This document shows, piece by piece, positions 34,746 through 44,321 of a DNA stretch of 64,000 nt. The DNA is from Cruoricaptor ignavus (GTDB lineage: Bacteria; Bacteroidota; Bacteroidia; Flavobacteriales; Weeksellaceae). The stretch covers positions 372,001 through 436,000 of the forward strand of contig NZ_FQYI01000001.1 of NCBI RefSeq assembly GCF_900141665.1, written 5' to 3'. Position 1 is the stretch's first letter. Each line of letters opens with the position of its first letter. Made by a program: the position numbers and the translations under genes. The notes under the pieces are model-generated. The model had not been told where the DNA came from and did not search any database. It was given only the letters and a program-made list of their open reading frames with translations.

Positions 34746-35671
34746 CAGCTTCCCACATTCATTTTCCGCAGGGCATCCATTATTTCCTTTCCACCGTTCT
34801 CCAAAACTTTCTGTGCCAACCTGCTTCCGAAGCCTGCAACATATTGAATATCAGTGGTTTCGTCTGTTTCAACACAGTCTTTCCCGTCGATTGAGCATAG
34901 CCTTCCCACAAGTCTCATCTTTCCGTTTTCAATTTCGGCAAAGGCACCTATTGGCGCTGTGCAACCGCCTTCCATCGTCTGCAAAAATTCCCTTTCAGCC
35001 TGAACGCAAAGCGCAGTTTCTTCGTGATTGATTTGGTTTAAAATCGAGCTTATCCATTGATTATCAGTTCTTCCGGCGATTGTAATGACACCCTGCGAAG
35101 CTGCATTCAGCATAAAAGGCAAAAGTTCATAATCAATGTTTAGCGCCAATCTTTTCAGACCTGCCAAGGAAAAAATCGTGGCGTCTGCCAAGCCGTCCTC
35201 TATTTTCTGTAATCTTGTCTGCACATTTCCTCTGATGTCGGTAAATTCCGTGTTGGGAAATTCCTTCAGCCAAAATGCTCTGCGGCGTAAACTGCTCGTT
35301 GCAACTTTCAGGTTTTCAATGGGTTTCGCTTTAGATTTTGAATTTCTCACCAAAACATCCTGCGGAAAATCGCGCTCTAAAAATGCGAAAAGCGAAATAT
35401 TTTCTGGCAAAATCGTTGGCACATCTTTCAGGGAATGCACCGCAATATCTATTTCGTCATTAAGTAAGGCGGCGTCCAAATCCCTCGTGAAAACCCCGGT
35501 TATTCCCATCGAATACAGCGGCTGAGAAAGATTCTTGTCTCCGGAAGACAGCACCGGAACTATCTGACAATCAATGCCTAAGCTCTTTAGCTTTCTCGCT
35601 GCCTCGTTGGCCTGCCAAAGTGCCAAGGGTGAATTTCTTGTGCCAATTCTAATGCTTTTCATTGAATTCAT
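34745..35671 (-). CDS. hemC: Porphobilinogen deaminase (hydroxymethylbilane synthase)
   Basis: This 308-residue enzyme joins four porphobilinogens. IGTRNSPLALWQA, HSLKDVPT and RRRAFWL are hallmark blocks, and the cofactor-attachment Cys lies in EGGCTAPIGAFAE. The start may be 35671 or the ATG at 35662 (MKSIRIGTRN), which fits the family better. The gene overlaps the end of hemA by about 20 bases. Confidence 0.95.
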   Translation of the reverse strand: MNSMKSIRIGTRNSPLALWQANEAARKLKSLGIDCQIVPVLSSGDKNLSQPLYSMGITGVFTRDLDAALLNDEIDIAVHSLKDVPTILPENISLFAFLERDFPQDVLVRNSKSKAKPIENLKVATSSLRRRAFWLKEFPNTEFTDIRGNVQTRLQKIEDGLADATIFSLAGLKRLALNIDYELLPFMLNAASQGVITIAGRTDNQWISSILNQINHEETALCVQAEREFLQTMEGGCTAPIGAFAEIENGKMRLVGRLCSIDGKDCVETDETTDIQYVAGFGSRLAQKVLENGGKEIMDALRKMNVGS

Positions 35672-36923
35672 TTTTAGGCTGCTCCACCAGAATTTCTTTC
35701 ATCAGAGAGCTCACTTCTTCCGCTTTCCAGGGGTGATCTATGATGTACTTTGCGAAGCGGTTCGTAAGTTTCTGTACCAGGCGGTCGCTCAGCTCCATAT
35801 CTTCTATGCTGATGTAGCGGTGCTTGCGGTGGATGTTGTGCATTTCTAAATCTTCCATCCGCTTTAGTACTGCCTTAAATTCGTGAATTTTTGGCGCCAT
35901 TTTCCTGCGTCTCTCCCACTCCTGGAACTCTTTGGTCATCACACGGATGATGTTTTCCGCCTTGGGAACTTCCTTTTTGCGTTGCTCCATCGTCTCGCCG
36001 ATCTGCTTCGAAAGTGCATCCACATCCACGAGGCTAATACCTTCCAGCATTCCCACGGATTTCTCCACATTGTTGGGAATAGAGAGGTCGAGGATAAGCA
36101 TTGGCCTGCCAGCGGGGATGTGCTGCATTTTCACCACAGGTTCCTGTGCACCGGTCGCTACGATGAGGATGTCCGTCTCGAGAAGCTCCTTCGTGAAATT
36201 TTCAAAAGGGATGAAGGGGATATCAAACTTCCTGGAAATCTCTTCCGCTGTTTCCTGCGTGCGGTTGGCAATTTTTACCTTTGGTTCTTGGATGTGCTTC
36301 AGCAGGTTTTCTACGGTATTCCTGCCTATTTCGCCTACCCCCAGCAGCAGGATATTCCTTTCGGAAAGCCGCTTTTGGGTATTCAGAATGTAGTGCACCG
36401 CTGCATAGGATACGGAAGCCGCTCCGGTGGAAATGCCCGTCTCGGTCTTTATTTTCTTGGAAATTTGAATCGCCAGATTAATGGCGCGCTCAAGGTAGGG
36501 ATTGGAGTATTTTTTTTCCTTTTTAAATCTTGAATAAGCCTTTTTTATCTGCCCGATGATTTCAAAATCCCCGATGATCTGGCTCTCCAGCCCCGCCGCC
36601 ACGCGGAAGAGATGCATCAGCGCCTCTTCCCGGCTGTAGACGGTGACATATTGCATAAACTCCATTAAAGAAACACCCGTAGCCCTGCAGAATTCTTCAG
36701 CAATGAGCAGGTAATTGTGCGTCGTGGTGTAGATTTCCGTGCGGTTGCAGGTAGAGACGATAAAGGCATCGCCCAAATCCTTATCGTGAATGTTTTTTAC
36801 GAAGCCCTTTATCTGATGATCAAAAAACGCAAATCTCGAGCGTGTCTCCGCATCGGCTTTTTCATAGCTGATGCTGAGCACCACAAAATTGGCAGTCTGA
36901 TAAATATTTGATGGAGCGGACAT
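35649..36923 (-). CDS. hemA: Glutamyl-tRNA reductase
   Basis: This 424-residue enzyme starts the C5 heme pathway by reducing Glu-tRNA to glutamate-1-semialdehyde. The catalytic Cys is in VSTCNRTEIY, ESQIIGDFEIIGQIK follows, and the NADPH site is LLGVGEIGRNTVENL. I chose the ATG at 36923 (MSAPSNIYQTANF), just after a -7 box; the longer frame to 37067 crosses the promoter. It heads the heme operon. Confidence 0.93.
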   Translation of the reverse strand: MSAPSNIYQTANFVVLSISYEKADAETRSRFAFFDHQIKGFVKNIHDKDLGDAFIVSTCNRTEIYTTTHNYLLIAEEFCRATGVSLMEFMQYVTVYSREEALMHLFRVAAGLESQIIGDFEIIGQIKKAYSRFKKEKKYSNPYLERAINLAIQISKKIKTETGISTGAASVSYAAVHYILNTQKRLSERNILLLGVGEIGRNTVENLLKHIQEPKVKIANRTQETAEEISRKFDIPFIPFENFTKELLETDILIVATGAQEPVVKMQHIPAGRPMLILDLSIPNNVEKSVGMLEGISLVDVDALSKQIGETMEQRKKEVPKAENIIRVMTKEFQEWERRRKMAPKIHEFKAVLKRMEDLEMHNIHRKHRYISIEDMELSDRLVQKLTNRFAKYIIDHPWKAEEVSSLMKEILVEQPKNEFNEKH

Positions 36924-36935
36924 AAAAAATGACTG

Positions 36936-36943
36936 CAAATTTA
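36936..36943 (-). promoter_or_regulatory. -7 box of hemA
   Basis: On the minus strand TAAATTTG matches TAnnTTTG, 13 bases before the chosen hemA ATG. Confidence 0.5.
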
Positions 36944-37072
36944 CTGATTTTTTTTGCTTAAGGCCGAGTATTTCGGGAAGGAAGCTGCTACCACCTGGAC
37001 AAATCTGAGGGCAATTCATCAAAATTTCACTCAAAATTCCAAAAGGGGAGGAAAATGATGAAGGCAAATTTA

Positions 37073-37080
37073 TATCTTTG
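37073..37080 (+). promoter_or_regulatory. -7 box of the rod-shape operon
   Basis: TATCTTTG matches TAnnTTTG and lies 24 bases before the mreB ATG at 37104. Confidence 0.5.
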
Positions 37081-37103
37081 TAAACTTAAACGCTTTCAAA
37101 AAA

Positions 37104-38129
37104 ATGGGACTTTTTGATATGTTCACTCAGGAGATCGCCATAGATCTCGGTACCGCGAACACACTTATAATACACAACAACAAAATTGTAATCGACCAGC
37201 CCTCCATTGTAGCCGTGGAGCGCTCCAGCGGCAAACCCATCGCCGTGGGCGAGCAGGCGAAGCATATGCAGGGCAAGACGCACGAGGATATTAAAACCAT
37301 CCGCCCGCTGAAGGACGGGGTAATTGCGGATTTCCAGGCGTCGGAGCATATGATAAAGGAATTTATCAAAATCATACCCGGGATCAAGGGTAAGCTGATA
37401 CAGCCGGCGCTGCGCATAGTGATCTGCATCCCCTCCGGCATTACAGAGGTAGAGAAGCGCGCCGTACGGGATTCCGCCCAGAAGGTGAATGCTAAGGATG
37501 TAAGGCTGATCTACGAGCCGATGGCGGCGGCAATCGGCGTAGGCATCGATGTGCAGAAGCCGGAGGGCAATATGATCATCGACATAGGCGGCGGTACTAC
37601 GGAGATCGCCGTAGTGGCGCTGGGGGGTATCGTCTGTGATAAATCGGTAAAAATCGCGGGAGACGCCTTTACCAACGACATCGCCTACTATATGCGCACT
37701 CACCACAACCTGTATGTGGGCGACCGCACCGCGGAACGCATTAAAATAGAGGTGGGCTCCGCAGTGGAGGAGCTCGACATAGAAATTGACGAAATCCCCG
37801 TACAGGGGCGCGACCTCATCACTGGGAAGCCGAAGGAGATTATGGTAAATTACAAAGAAATCGCCCGCGCGCTGGATAAGTCCATCATCCGCATCGAAGA
37901 TTCCGTGATGGAGACCCTCTCCCTCACCCCACCGGAGCTTGCGGCGGACATCTACAAAACAGGCATCTACCTCGCCGGCGGGGGCGCGCTGCTACGCGGG
38001 CTGGCAGACCGCCTGAACCGCAAGACCGGCCTGCCGGTGTTCGTTTCCGAAGATCCGCTGCGTGCGGTGGTGCGCGGTACGGGCATCGCGCTGAAGAATA
38101 TGGATAAATTCAATTTCCTGATAAAATAG
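37104..38129 (+). CDS. mreB: Rod-shape actin homologue MreB
   Basis: This 341-residue actin-like ATPase forms membrane-bound filaments that guide cell-wall elongation. It begins with a short amphipathic stretch (MGLFDMFTQEIAIDLGTANT), where the phosphate-1 motif DLGTAN is intact; IDIGGGTTEIAV is phosphate-2 and LAGGGALLRGL the adenosine motif. It is the first gene of mreB-mreC-mreD-mrdA-rodA. Confidence 0.95.
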   Translation: MGLFDMFTQEIAIDLGTANTLIIHNNKIVIDQPSIVAVERSSGKPIAVGEQAKHMQGKTHEDIKTIRPLKDGVIADFQASEHMIKEFIKIIPGIKGKLIQPALRIVICIPSGITEVEKRAVRDSAQKVNAKDVRLIYEPMAAAIGVGIDVQKPEGNMIIDIGGGTTEIAVVALGGIVCDKSVKIAGDAFTNDIAYYMRTHHNLYVGDRTAERIKIEVGSAVEELDIEIDEIPVQGRDLITGKPKEIMVNYKEIARALDKSIIRIEDSVMETLSLTPPELAADIYKTGIYLAGGGALLRGLADRLNRKTGLPVFVSEDPLRAVVRGTGIALKNMDKFNFLIK

Positions 38130-38146
38130 CAATACGGTAGCGCAGG

Positions 38147-39001
38147 GTGGGATATCTTTTAAGATTTTTAAGGGAGAATGCACTTTTCGTGCTGTTCTTT
38201 TTCCTGCAAATAATCGCCCTGGTGCTGATGTTCAGCCGGAATTCCATGCAGCGGTCGTGGATCGCGGCGCAGGCAGCCGCATTCAACTCCCGCGTGTCGG
38301 GCTATATAGACGAGGGCGCCTCCTACCTGAAGCTTAAGCAGATTAATGAGCAGCTGGTAGCCCAGAACCGCCAGCTGATGCTGGAGCTCTACGGGAAAGA
38401 TTATTCCAGAAACCCGCAGTTCCGCAAGGTGCACGATACCGTGGGCGGCGGGCAGATTTATACCTTTGTGGATGGGGAAATCGTTTACAACAGCATCAAC
38501 AGGCAGGATAATTATTTTACCATAAACCGCGGCAGGCGGGATGGCGTAAAACCGCAGATGGGCGTCATTGCTCCGCAGGGCATCGCCGGGATCGTTGTAA
38601 ATACCACGAACGAATACGCCCTTGTGCAGTCGGTTTTAAGCGTGAATAAAATTAAAATCAACGGGTCGCTGAAGAAATCCGGGTATTTTGGCACCCTTAC
38701 CTGGCGGGGAGATAATTCGCGGATCATGCACCTTGCAGATGTCCCGAAATATGTGCCGCTGGCCATCGGCGACACCGTGGTAACTGACGGGAAATCCGCC
38801 ATATTCCCACAAAATGTGATGATCGGGCGGGTGGCTGGCTACCAGGTGGATACCAAAACCGGATTCTGGGACATCTCTGTGGAGCTCTCCGAGCAGATGG
38901 GGAAACTCAGCAAAATTTATGTGGTGAAAAACCTCCGGAAAACAGAGGTACAGAAAATTCAGGATACGCTGCAGGCGGCAATAAAAAAGGATGATCAGTA
39001 A
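38147..39001 (+). CDS. mreC: Rod-shape protein MreC
   Basis: This 284-residue protein has one N-terminal membrane helix (ALFVLFFFLQIIALVLMF), a helical stalk around YLKLKQINEQLVAQNRQLM, and the beta-rich MreC domain with FTINRGRRDGVKPQMGVIAPQGIAG. It links MreB to periplasmic PBP2. The start is GTG at 38147. It overlaps mreD by 11 bases. Confidence 0.92.
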   Translation: MGYLLRFLRENALFVLFFFLQIIALVLMFSRNSMQRSWIAAQAAAFNSRVSGYIDEGASYLKLKQINEQLVAQNRQLMLELYGKDYSRNPQFRKVHDTVGGGQIYTFVDGEIVYNSINRQDNYFTINRGRRDGVKPQMGVIAPQGIAGIVVNTTNEYALVQSVLSVNKIKINGSLKKSGYFGTLTWRGDNSRIMHLADVPKYVPLAIGDTVVTDGKSAIFPQNVMIGRVAGYQVDTKTGFWDISVELSEQMGKLSKIYVVKNLRKTEVQKIQDTLQAAIKKDDQ

Positions 39002-39497
39002 AACGCTATATTCCGACATCATACAGATCGTGGTGCTGGTGGCGCTGCAGATTTTTGTGCTGAACAGGGTGACGCTTTTCGGCAGATATACCCCCGTGAT
39101 GTACCCAATGTTCGTGATGTTCTGGCCCTTCTTCCGGAACCGGTATCAGTTCCTCCTACTTAGCTTTCTGCTGGGCTTAAGCATAGATGCCTTCCTTGGC
39201 ACCTGGGGCATCAATGCCTTTGCCACCACCGCGCTCGCCTACTTCCGCACGCTGATTTTCAGGACTTCTACCGACACGGAGAGCGATTTCTTCTCCTTCC
39301 AATCGCTTCAGTGGCCGCAGTTTCTCTTCTTCATCTTCAGCAGCATATTCCTGCATCAGTTCCTTGTGCAGTTTATGGAGTTTTTCAAGCTAAGCGGGGT
39401 TTTAGAAATTCTGCTAAACATCCTCATTACCAGCACGATTTCTTTCTTCTGCATTCTGCTGTACGCCCTGGCTTTTAAAATTAAACAAAAAGTTTAG
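38991..39497 (+). CDS. mreD: Rod-shape protein MreD
   Basis: This 168-residue inner-membrane protein has about five helices. The block FMVMFWPFFRN then LLSFLLGLSIDAFLGTWGINAFA is the most conserved region of MreD proteins. The identity also rests on its place between mreC and the PBP2 gene. Confidence 0.88.
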   Translation: MISKTLYSDIIQIVVLVALQIFVLNRVTLFGRYTPVMYPMFVMFWPFFRNRYQFLLLSFLLGLSIDAFLGTWGINAFATTALAYFRTLIFRTSTDTESDFFSFQSLQWPQFLFFIFSSIFLHQFLVQFMEFFKLSGVLEILLNILITSTISFFCILLYALAFKIKQKV

Positions 39498-39503
39498 CAA
39501 GGT

Positions 39504-41534
39504 TTGAATCAGCAGTATCTGAAAATAATAACCGCTATAGGCATCATCGCTGTGATCTTCATTGCGAGGCTCGCCTACCTGCAGCTATTTACCGACCGCT
39601 ATGCGCTGAATGCCGCCAACACTTCCATCAAGGCGGAGTACATCATCCCGCAGCGCGGCATCATTTTCGACCGCAACGGCAAAATCCTCGTGGGGAACCA
39701 GCCAGCGTACGAATTGTCCTTTACGCAGGCTCTTATGATGCCGGACTTTGATACGCTTGGCTTCTGTAATTTGCTAAAAATCAGCAAGCAGGAATTCATT
39801 ACCAGAATAGAAAACATTAAAAAGGAAAAATATTACTCGAAGCTCACGCCGATGACTTTCGCGAAAAACCTCAGCCGGGAAGACATCGCGCGCATCCAGG
39901 AGATCATCTTTAAATACCCGGCGTTCAGCATCGTGCCGAGGCCGCAGCGCCAGTATGAAATCAACACATCCGGCAACCTCCTCGGCTACACGAACGAGGT
40001 GAACGATGCCGATATCAGGCGGGATTCCCTCTACTACCTGCCGGGCGACAACATCGGGAAGAAAGGCGTGGAACGCTCTTACGAAAAAGAACTCCGCGGC
40101 GTGAAGGGCGTGAACTACATTCAGAAAGATATAAAACTGCGGAGCATCGGGCCCTATAAAAACGGGGCGCTGGACAGGGAGGTGGTTTCCGGGAAGGATT
40201 TAACTCTCACCATCGACTACGACCTGCAGAAACTGGCACAGGAAATGCTGGTGAACAAACACGGAGCGATAGTAGCCCTGGACCCCAACAACGGGGAGAT
40301 CCTGGTAATGGCTACCGGGCCGGACATAGACCCCAACCTCTTTACCGGGCCGGAAAAAACCAAAAACCTCTACCGCATCCAGAACGATACGCTCTACAAC
40401 AACAAGCCCTCCTTCGACCGATCTGTGCAGGCTGCGTACCCGCCAGGTTCTACCTTCAAGCTCTTTACCGCGCTCGCCGGTATGCAGATGGGCGTAATGA
40501 CGGATAAAACCATCTTCCCCTGCGGCGGAGGTTTTTACTATAAAGGTTTGAGAATCAAGGGCCACGGTGGCGCAGACCCGCTGGTGCCGGCAATACGGGT
40601 TTCCAGCAACTGCTATTTCTCCTACGCATTCCTGGCTATGACGAACAAATACCCGGGCAATCCCAGCAAAGGCGTGGATGAATGGCAGAAAATTATGAAC
40701 AGCTTTGGCTTCGGAGTATTTCTGAATAATGACCTGGCATCCGGCGTGAAAGGCAGGATCCCCGGTGGCGAGTTTTACGAAAACAGAATGGCGCGCATCT
40801 ACAAAGCCAGCGGCTCCAAAGCAGATCCTGCGAAGTGGGACCCCCTGGCTACTGGTGCCGTATTCAACGGGATGGGGCAGGGCGATATTATGATAACACC
40901 GCTGCAGCTCGCCAACGGGATGGCTGCCATAGCGAACAAAGGCTGGTACTACACGCCGCATATCGTGAAATCCATAGACGGGGAACCAAACCCCGACCCG
41001 AGATTTAAGGTAAAACATAAAGTACTGGTGGACGAGAAGTACTTCGATCCCGTGCTGGAAGGTATGGCGCAGGTAGTAACCGGCGGTACCGCCAGAAGGC
41101 TGAAAAGCAACGACTTTACGCAGCTAGCGAAAACCGGAACGGCGCAGGTGCCGCAGGGCAAGGACAACTCTATTTTCGTGCTGATAGCCCCGGCAGAAAA
41201 TCCTAAAATAGTGGTAGCCGCCGTGATGGAGCACGCAGGTTTCGGAGCCACCTGGGCGGGCCCGGCCTCCAGCCTTATCGCTGAAAAATACATCACCGGG
41301 ACCATCAAGCGGGAGCACCTTTACAAGCAGATGGTAAATGCCAGCTTTATGCCCGAATACAAGCGGCAATACACCGCCGAGCTGAAGCGCAAGGGCTGGT
41401 ATGTAGAACCTAAGCCCGACTCCGCAGCACTGAAGCGGCAGCAGGACAGCATAGACCTGCTGAAAAAGAAGCAGGACGCAGCAAAAGCTACGCAGATGAA
41501 AAAAGATTCACTAAAAAAACAGGCAAAGAAATGA
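39504..41534 (+). CDS. mrdA: Penicillin-binding protein 2
   Basis: This 676-residue class B transpeptidase crosslinks peptidoglycan during elongation. After one membrane anchor it has the PBP dimer domain (RGIIFDRNGKILVGNQP) and the transpeptidase with PPGSTFKLF (SxxK), VSSNCYF (SxN) and AKTGTAQVP (KTG). The start is a TTG at 39504. A Lys/Gln-rich C-terminal tail of about 40 residues is unstructured. It overlaps rodA by 4 bases. Confidence 0.95.
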   Translation: MNQQYLKIITAIGIIAVIFIARLAYLQLFTDRYALNAANTSIKAEYIIPQRGIIFDRNGKILVGNQPAYELSFTQALMMPDFDTLGFCNLLKISKQEFITRIENIKKEKYYSKLTPMTFAKNLSREDIARIQEIIFKYPAFSIVPRPQRQYEINTSGNLLGYTNEVNDADIRRDSLYYLPGDNIGKKGVERSYEKELRGVKGVNYIQKDIKLRSIGPYKNGALDREVVSGKDLTLTIDYDLQKLAQEMLVNKHGAIVALDPNNGEILVMATGPDIDPNLFTGPEKTKNLYRIQNDTLYNNKPSFDRSVQAAYPPGSTFKLFTALAGMQMGVMTDKTIFPCGGGFYYKGLRIKGHGGADPLVPAIRVSSNCYFSYAFLAMTNKYPGNPSKGVDEWQKIMNSFGFGVFLNNDLASGVKGRIPGGEFYENRMARIYKASGSKADPAKWDPLATGAVFNGMGQGDIMITPLQLANGMAAIANKGWYYTPHIVKSIDGEPNPDPRFKVKHKVLVDEKYFDPVLEGMAQVVTGGTARRLKSNDFTQLAKTGTAQVPQGKDNSIFVLIAPAENPKIVVAAVMEHAGFGATWAGPASSLIAEKYITGTIKREHLYKQMVNASFMPEYKRQYTAELKRKGWYVEPKPDSAALKRQQDSIDLLKKKQDAAKATQMKKDSLKKQAKK

Positions 41535-42760
41535 GGTGGGCGCAGGGTTTGGATAAGCTAGGCCTCGGGCTGTACTTCGTGCTTTGCATATTTGCCATCC
41601 TGAACATCTACAGCGTAGATCCCGGCAGCGGCACACGGCAGGCGGTATGGTTCGGAGTGTCGCTGTTCGTGGGCCTTTTAATTTTTTTAACGAGGACAAA
41701 ATTTTTCGAAAATCTTTCGGGCATCATCTACATCATCGGCGTTCTACTGCTGATAGGGCTCTTCCCTTTCGGGAAGGAGGTGATGGGGCAGAAAAACTGG
41801 TACAAATTCGGGCCGGTGAGCCTGCAGCCAGTTGAGTTTGCAAAAATCGGCACTGCGCTGATGCTTGCCAATTATCTAAGCAATCCGGATTTTAATATAA
41901 AAAACAGACGGTCGCTCCTCACGGCGCTTGCCATCATCGGGCTGCCAGCATTGGTGGTGCTTGCGATCCCGGATGTTGGCTCGCTGCTAGTCTTTATGGC
42001 GTACTTCATCGCCCTCTACCGCGAGGGAATGAGCGGCTGGTTCTTTGGGTTTATCGCCATTCTCGCAGCGGTATTTCTGCTGTCCCTAGCGGTGGCGCCG
42101 CTGTATGTTGTATTGGGGATCGTCGTGTCGGCAGGAATTATTCTACTGTTAAATTCCCGCAGGATCCACTGGAATGCGCTGAGCGTAGCAGGCATAGCAG
42201 GCGGGATTTTGCTGCTTTCCGGGCTCTCGTTTGCCTCGCCCTTTGTTCTGGAAAAACTTCCGAAGCACCAGCGCGAGAGGATCGAGGTTTTGTTTAAAGG
42301 CGAGCGGGCATTCCGGGATACATCGGGCTACAACCTTCTCTATTCCAAAACGGCGATCGGCTCGGGCGGGTTGTTCGGCAAAGGCTACCGCGAGGGGTCT
42401 GTAACGCAAGGGAAATTCGTGCCGGAGCAGAGCACGGACTACATCTTCTGCACCGTGGGCGAAGAGTGGGGCTTCCTCGGCAGCTCGCTGCTGGTACTTG
42501 CCTACAGCCTTTTTATAGGAAGAATTTATTACCTTGCCGAGAATCAGAAAACGACTTTCAACAGGGTCTTCGGATACTGCTTTGCAGGCGTGCTGCTGAT
42601 GCACTTCTCCATCAACCTCGCCATGGTGATGGGCCTCTTCCCCACCGTGGGCATTCCACTGCCGTTCTTCAGCTATGGGGGGAGCTCGCTGCTTGCCTTT
42701 TCCATTATGACCGCCATTTTCTTCAAACTCAACTATGCGGATAAAAACAGCCTGGTATAA
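41531..42760 (+). CDS. rodA: RodA peptidoglycan polymerase
   Basis: This 409-residue SEDS glycosyltransferase polymerises lipid II with PBP2. It has about ten membrane helices and SEDS landmarks: NWYKFGPVSLQPVEFAKIG, IPDVGS, the loop QSTDYIFCTVGEEWGF with its conserved Asp and Glu, and VGIPLPFFSYGGSSLLA near the end. It directly overlaps the PBP2 gene, its usual partner. Confidence 0.95.
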   Translation: MRWAQGLDKLGLGLYFVLCIFAILNIYSVDPGSGTRQAVWFGVSLFVGLLIFLTRTKFFENLSGIIYIIGVLLLIGLFPFGKEVMGQKNWYKFGPVSLQPVEFAKIGTALMLANYLSNPDFNIKNRRSLLTALAIIGLPALVVLAIPDVGSLLVFMAYFIALYREGMSGWFFGFIAILAAVFLLSLAVAPLYVVLGIVVSAGIILLLNSRRIHWNALSVAGIAGGILLLSGLSFASPFVLEKLPKHQRERIEVLFKGERAFRDTSGYNLLYSKTAIGSGGLFGKGYREGSVTQGKFVPEQSTDYIFCTVGEEWGFLGSSLLVLAYSLFIGRIYYLAENQKTTFNRVFGYCFAGVLLMHFSINLAMVMGLFPTVGIPLPFFSYGGSSLLAFSIMTAIFFKLNYADKNSLV

Positions 42761-42829
42761 TTTCGATAGCTGGGAAACATTTGCCCGCCAACACTCCGGG
42801 GACTTTATTATTTTTGCAAAAATTTGATT

Positions 42830-43471
42830 TTGCCAAGAATTCCTGAACAGAACGACTGGGTTTTCTTCCTGGTTTTCGGATGCCTGGGTGCCCTTGCCTT
42901 TACATTAAATATTTTCAACAGGGATGCATCGGTAAAGGATTTCCTGCTGCAGGACCGCGCATCTGCGGCAAATATATTCCCAAGTTGGCTGCTGGTATCT
43001 GCAGCAGACGCCCTGCTGCTTGCCGCATTGCTTTCTAAAATGCTTCCCGGCCTGCCAAGGTGGGCAGAGAGCCTGAATCTTTTTGGTTTCGGGATGAGCA
43101 GATTTTGGCTGGCATTTGCCGGGCTGCTGATACTCTACCCGCTGCGCGCGCTGCTCACGCTGCTGCTTTACTACACCACGGGCAACGGCGAGCGGTGGGA
43201 GAGGTTTTATTTCGTGGCTGGGAAATTTTATTTCGTGCTTGCCTTCCCGCTGGCGGCCGCCGTCTTCTATGCCTACTACAGCGGCGCGGATGGGCTGCTT
43301 TTCTTCCGCGCCGCCGCTGCTGCCGCCTGTATTTTGTTCATTTTCAAAAATATATTCTACCTGGCGCACCCTCTCCACATACTTCCCCGGCAGTGGTATT
43401 ATAAAATTTTGTACCTTTGCACCCTGCAAATGGCGCCTACCTTAGCGCTCGTGAAACTGCTGTTTCTCTAA
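42830..43471 (+). CDS. DUF4271 membrane protein
   Basis: This 213-residue protein has about six membrane helices, a conserved LPRIPEQNDWVFFLV start, and a C-terminal HILPRQWYYKILYLCTLQMAPTLALVK block typical of the DUF4271 family. The start is one of two TTG codons (42824 or 42830); the second is preferred because the TATTTTTG box at 42809-42816 is very close. It sits between rodA and a HemD-like gene, an arrangement I associate with flavobacteria. Function unknown. Confidence 0.75.
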   Translation: MPRIPEQNDWVFFLVFGCLGALAFTLNIFNRDASVKDFLLQDRASAANIFPSWLLVSAADALLLAALLSKMLPGLPRWAESLNLFGFGMSRFWLAFAGLLILYPLRALLTLLLYYTTGNGERWERFYFVAGKFYFVLAFPLAAAVFYAYYSGADGLLFFRAAAAAACILFIFKNIFYLAHPLHILPRQWYYKILYLCTLQMAPTLALVKLLFL

Positions 43472-43497
43472 AAACACAGAATAATAAAAAATCGTTG

Positions 43498-44238
43498 ATG
43501 AAGATCAAATCCATACTGGTATCGCAGCCCGCACCAGGAGAGACTTCGCCCTATGCGGAGATTGCAAAGAAGGAGAAAGTAAAGTTTGATTTCCGTCCGT
43601 TTATTCAGGTCGAGGGCGTAGATTCCAAGGAACTGAGGACGCAGAAAATCGATCTTTCGCAATACACGGGAGTCATTATGACATCCAAAAATGCGGTAGA
43701 CCATTACTTCCGCCTCGCCGAGGAAATGCGCTTTGCCGTGCCCGATTCTATGCGGTATGTATGCCAGTCGGAGGCTATTGCCAATTACCTTCAGAAGCAT
43801 GTCGTTTACCGTAAAAGGAAAATCTCTTTCGGGGAGAAAACCGTGGTGGATATGCTGCCGCTCTTCAAAAAATACCCAGACGAAAAGTACCTGATACCCA
43901 CCTCCGATGTGATGAGCCCGGATATCCCCGCGGCACTGAACAAGGCGGGCATCGACTGGACGCGCGCCATCATGTACCGCACCGTATATTCCGACCTCTC
44001 CGACCTCCGGGTGAAGGATTATGATATGATAGTCCTCTTCACGCCGCAGGGCATCCGCTCACTCAAGGATAACTTTAAAGACTTTGAGCAGGGCAGCACA
44101 AAAATCGGCGTCTTTGGCGCCAATACGCAGAAGCTCGCAGAAGAGGAAGGCCTTACGGTAGATGTAATGGCACCCACGCGGGAAACCCCGAGCATGACGA
44201 TGGCAATAGAGCGCTATATCCGCAGCATGAATAAATAA
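43498..44238 (+). CDS. Second uroporphyrinogen-III synthase-like protein
   Basis: This 246-residue protein has the HemD two-lobe pattern: QYTGVIMTSKNAVDHYFRLA in lobe one, RTVYSDLSDLRVKDYDMIVL, FTPQGIRSLKDN and KIGVFGANTQKLAEEEGL in lobe two. It differs strongly from the operonic HemD at 34053 and lies away from heme genes, after DUF4271. Either it is a paralogue with another ligand or it shares the HemD task. The start at 43498 (MKIKSILVSQPAP) fits the fold. Confidence 0.75.
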   Translation: MKIKSILVSQPAPGETSPYAEIAKKEKVKFDFRPFIQVEGVDSKELRTQKIDLSQYTGVIMTSKNAVDHYFRLAEEMRFAVPDSMRYVCQSEAIANYLQKHVVYRKRKISFGEKTVVDMLPLFKKYPDEKYLIPTSDVMSPDIPAALNKAGIDWTRAIMYRTVYSDLSDLRVKDYDMIVLFTPQGIRSLKDNFKDFEQGSTKIGVFGANTQKLAEEEGLTVDVMAPTRETPSMTMAIERYIRSMNK

Positions 44239-44263
44239 TTTAAATTTCAAGCAATGCATTCTG

Positions 44264-44291
44264 AGCCAACTTCCCGCGGAGTTGGCTTTGT
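44264..44291 (+). terminator. Terminator after the HemD-like gene
   Basis: AGCCAACT and AGTTGGCT pair perfectly around an 8-base loop at 44264-44287 and are followed by TTGTCTT. Confidence 0.75.
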
Positions 44292-44321
44292 CTTACAAAA
44301 ATTAAAATAGTTTACAAAAAA

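Noticed and set aside
35649-37067. Longer start for hemA at 37067
   Set aside because: The extension crosses the -7 box at 36936-36943 and adds low-complexity residues not seen in glutamyl-tRNA reductases.
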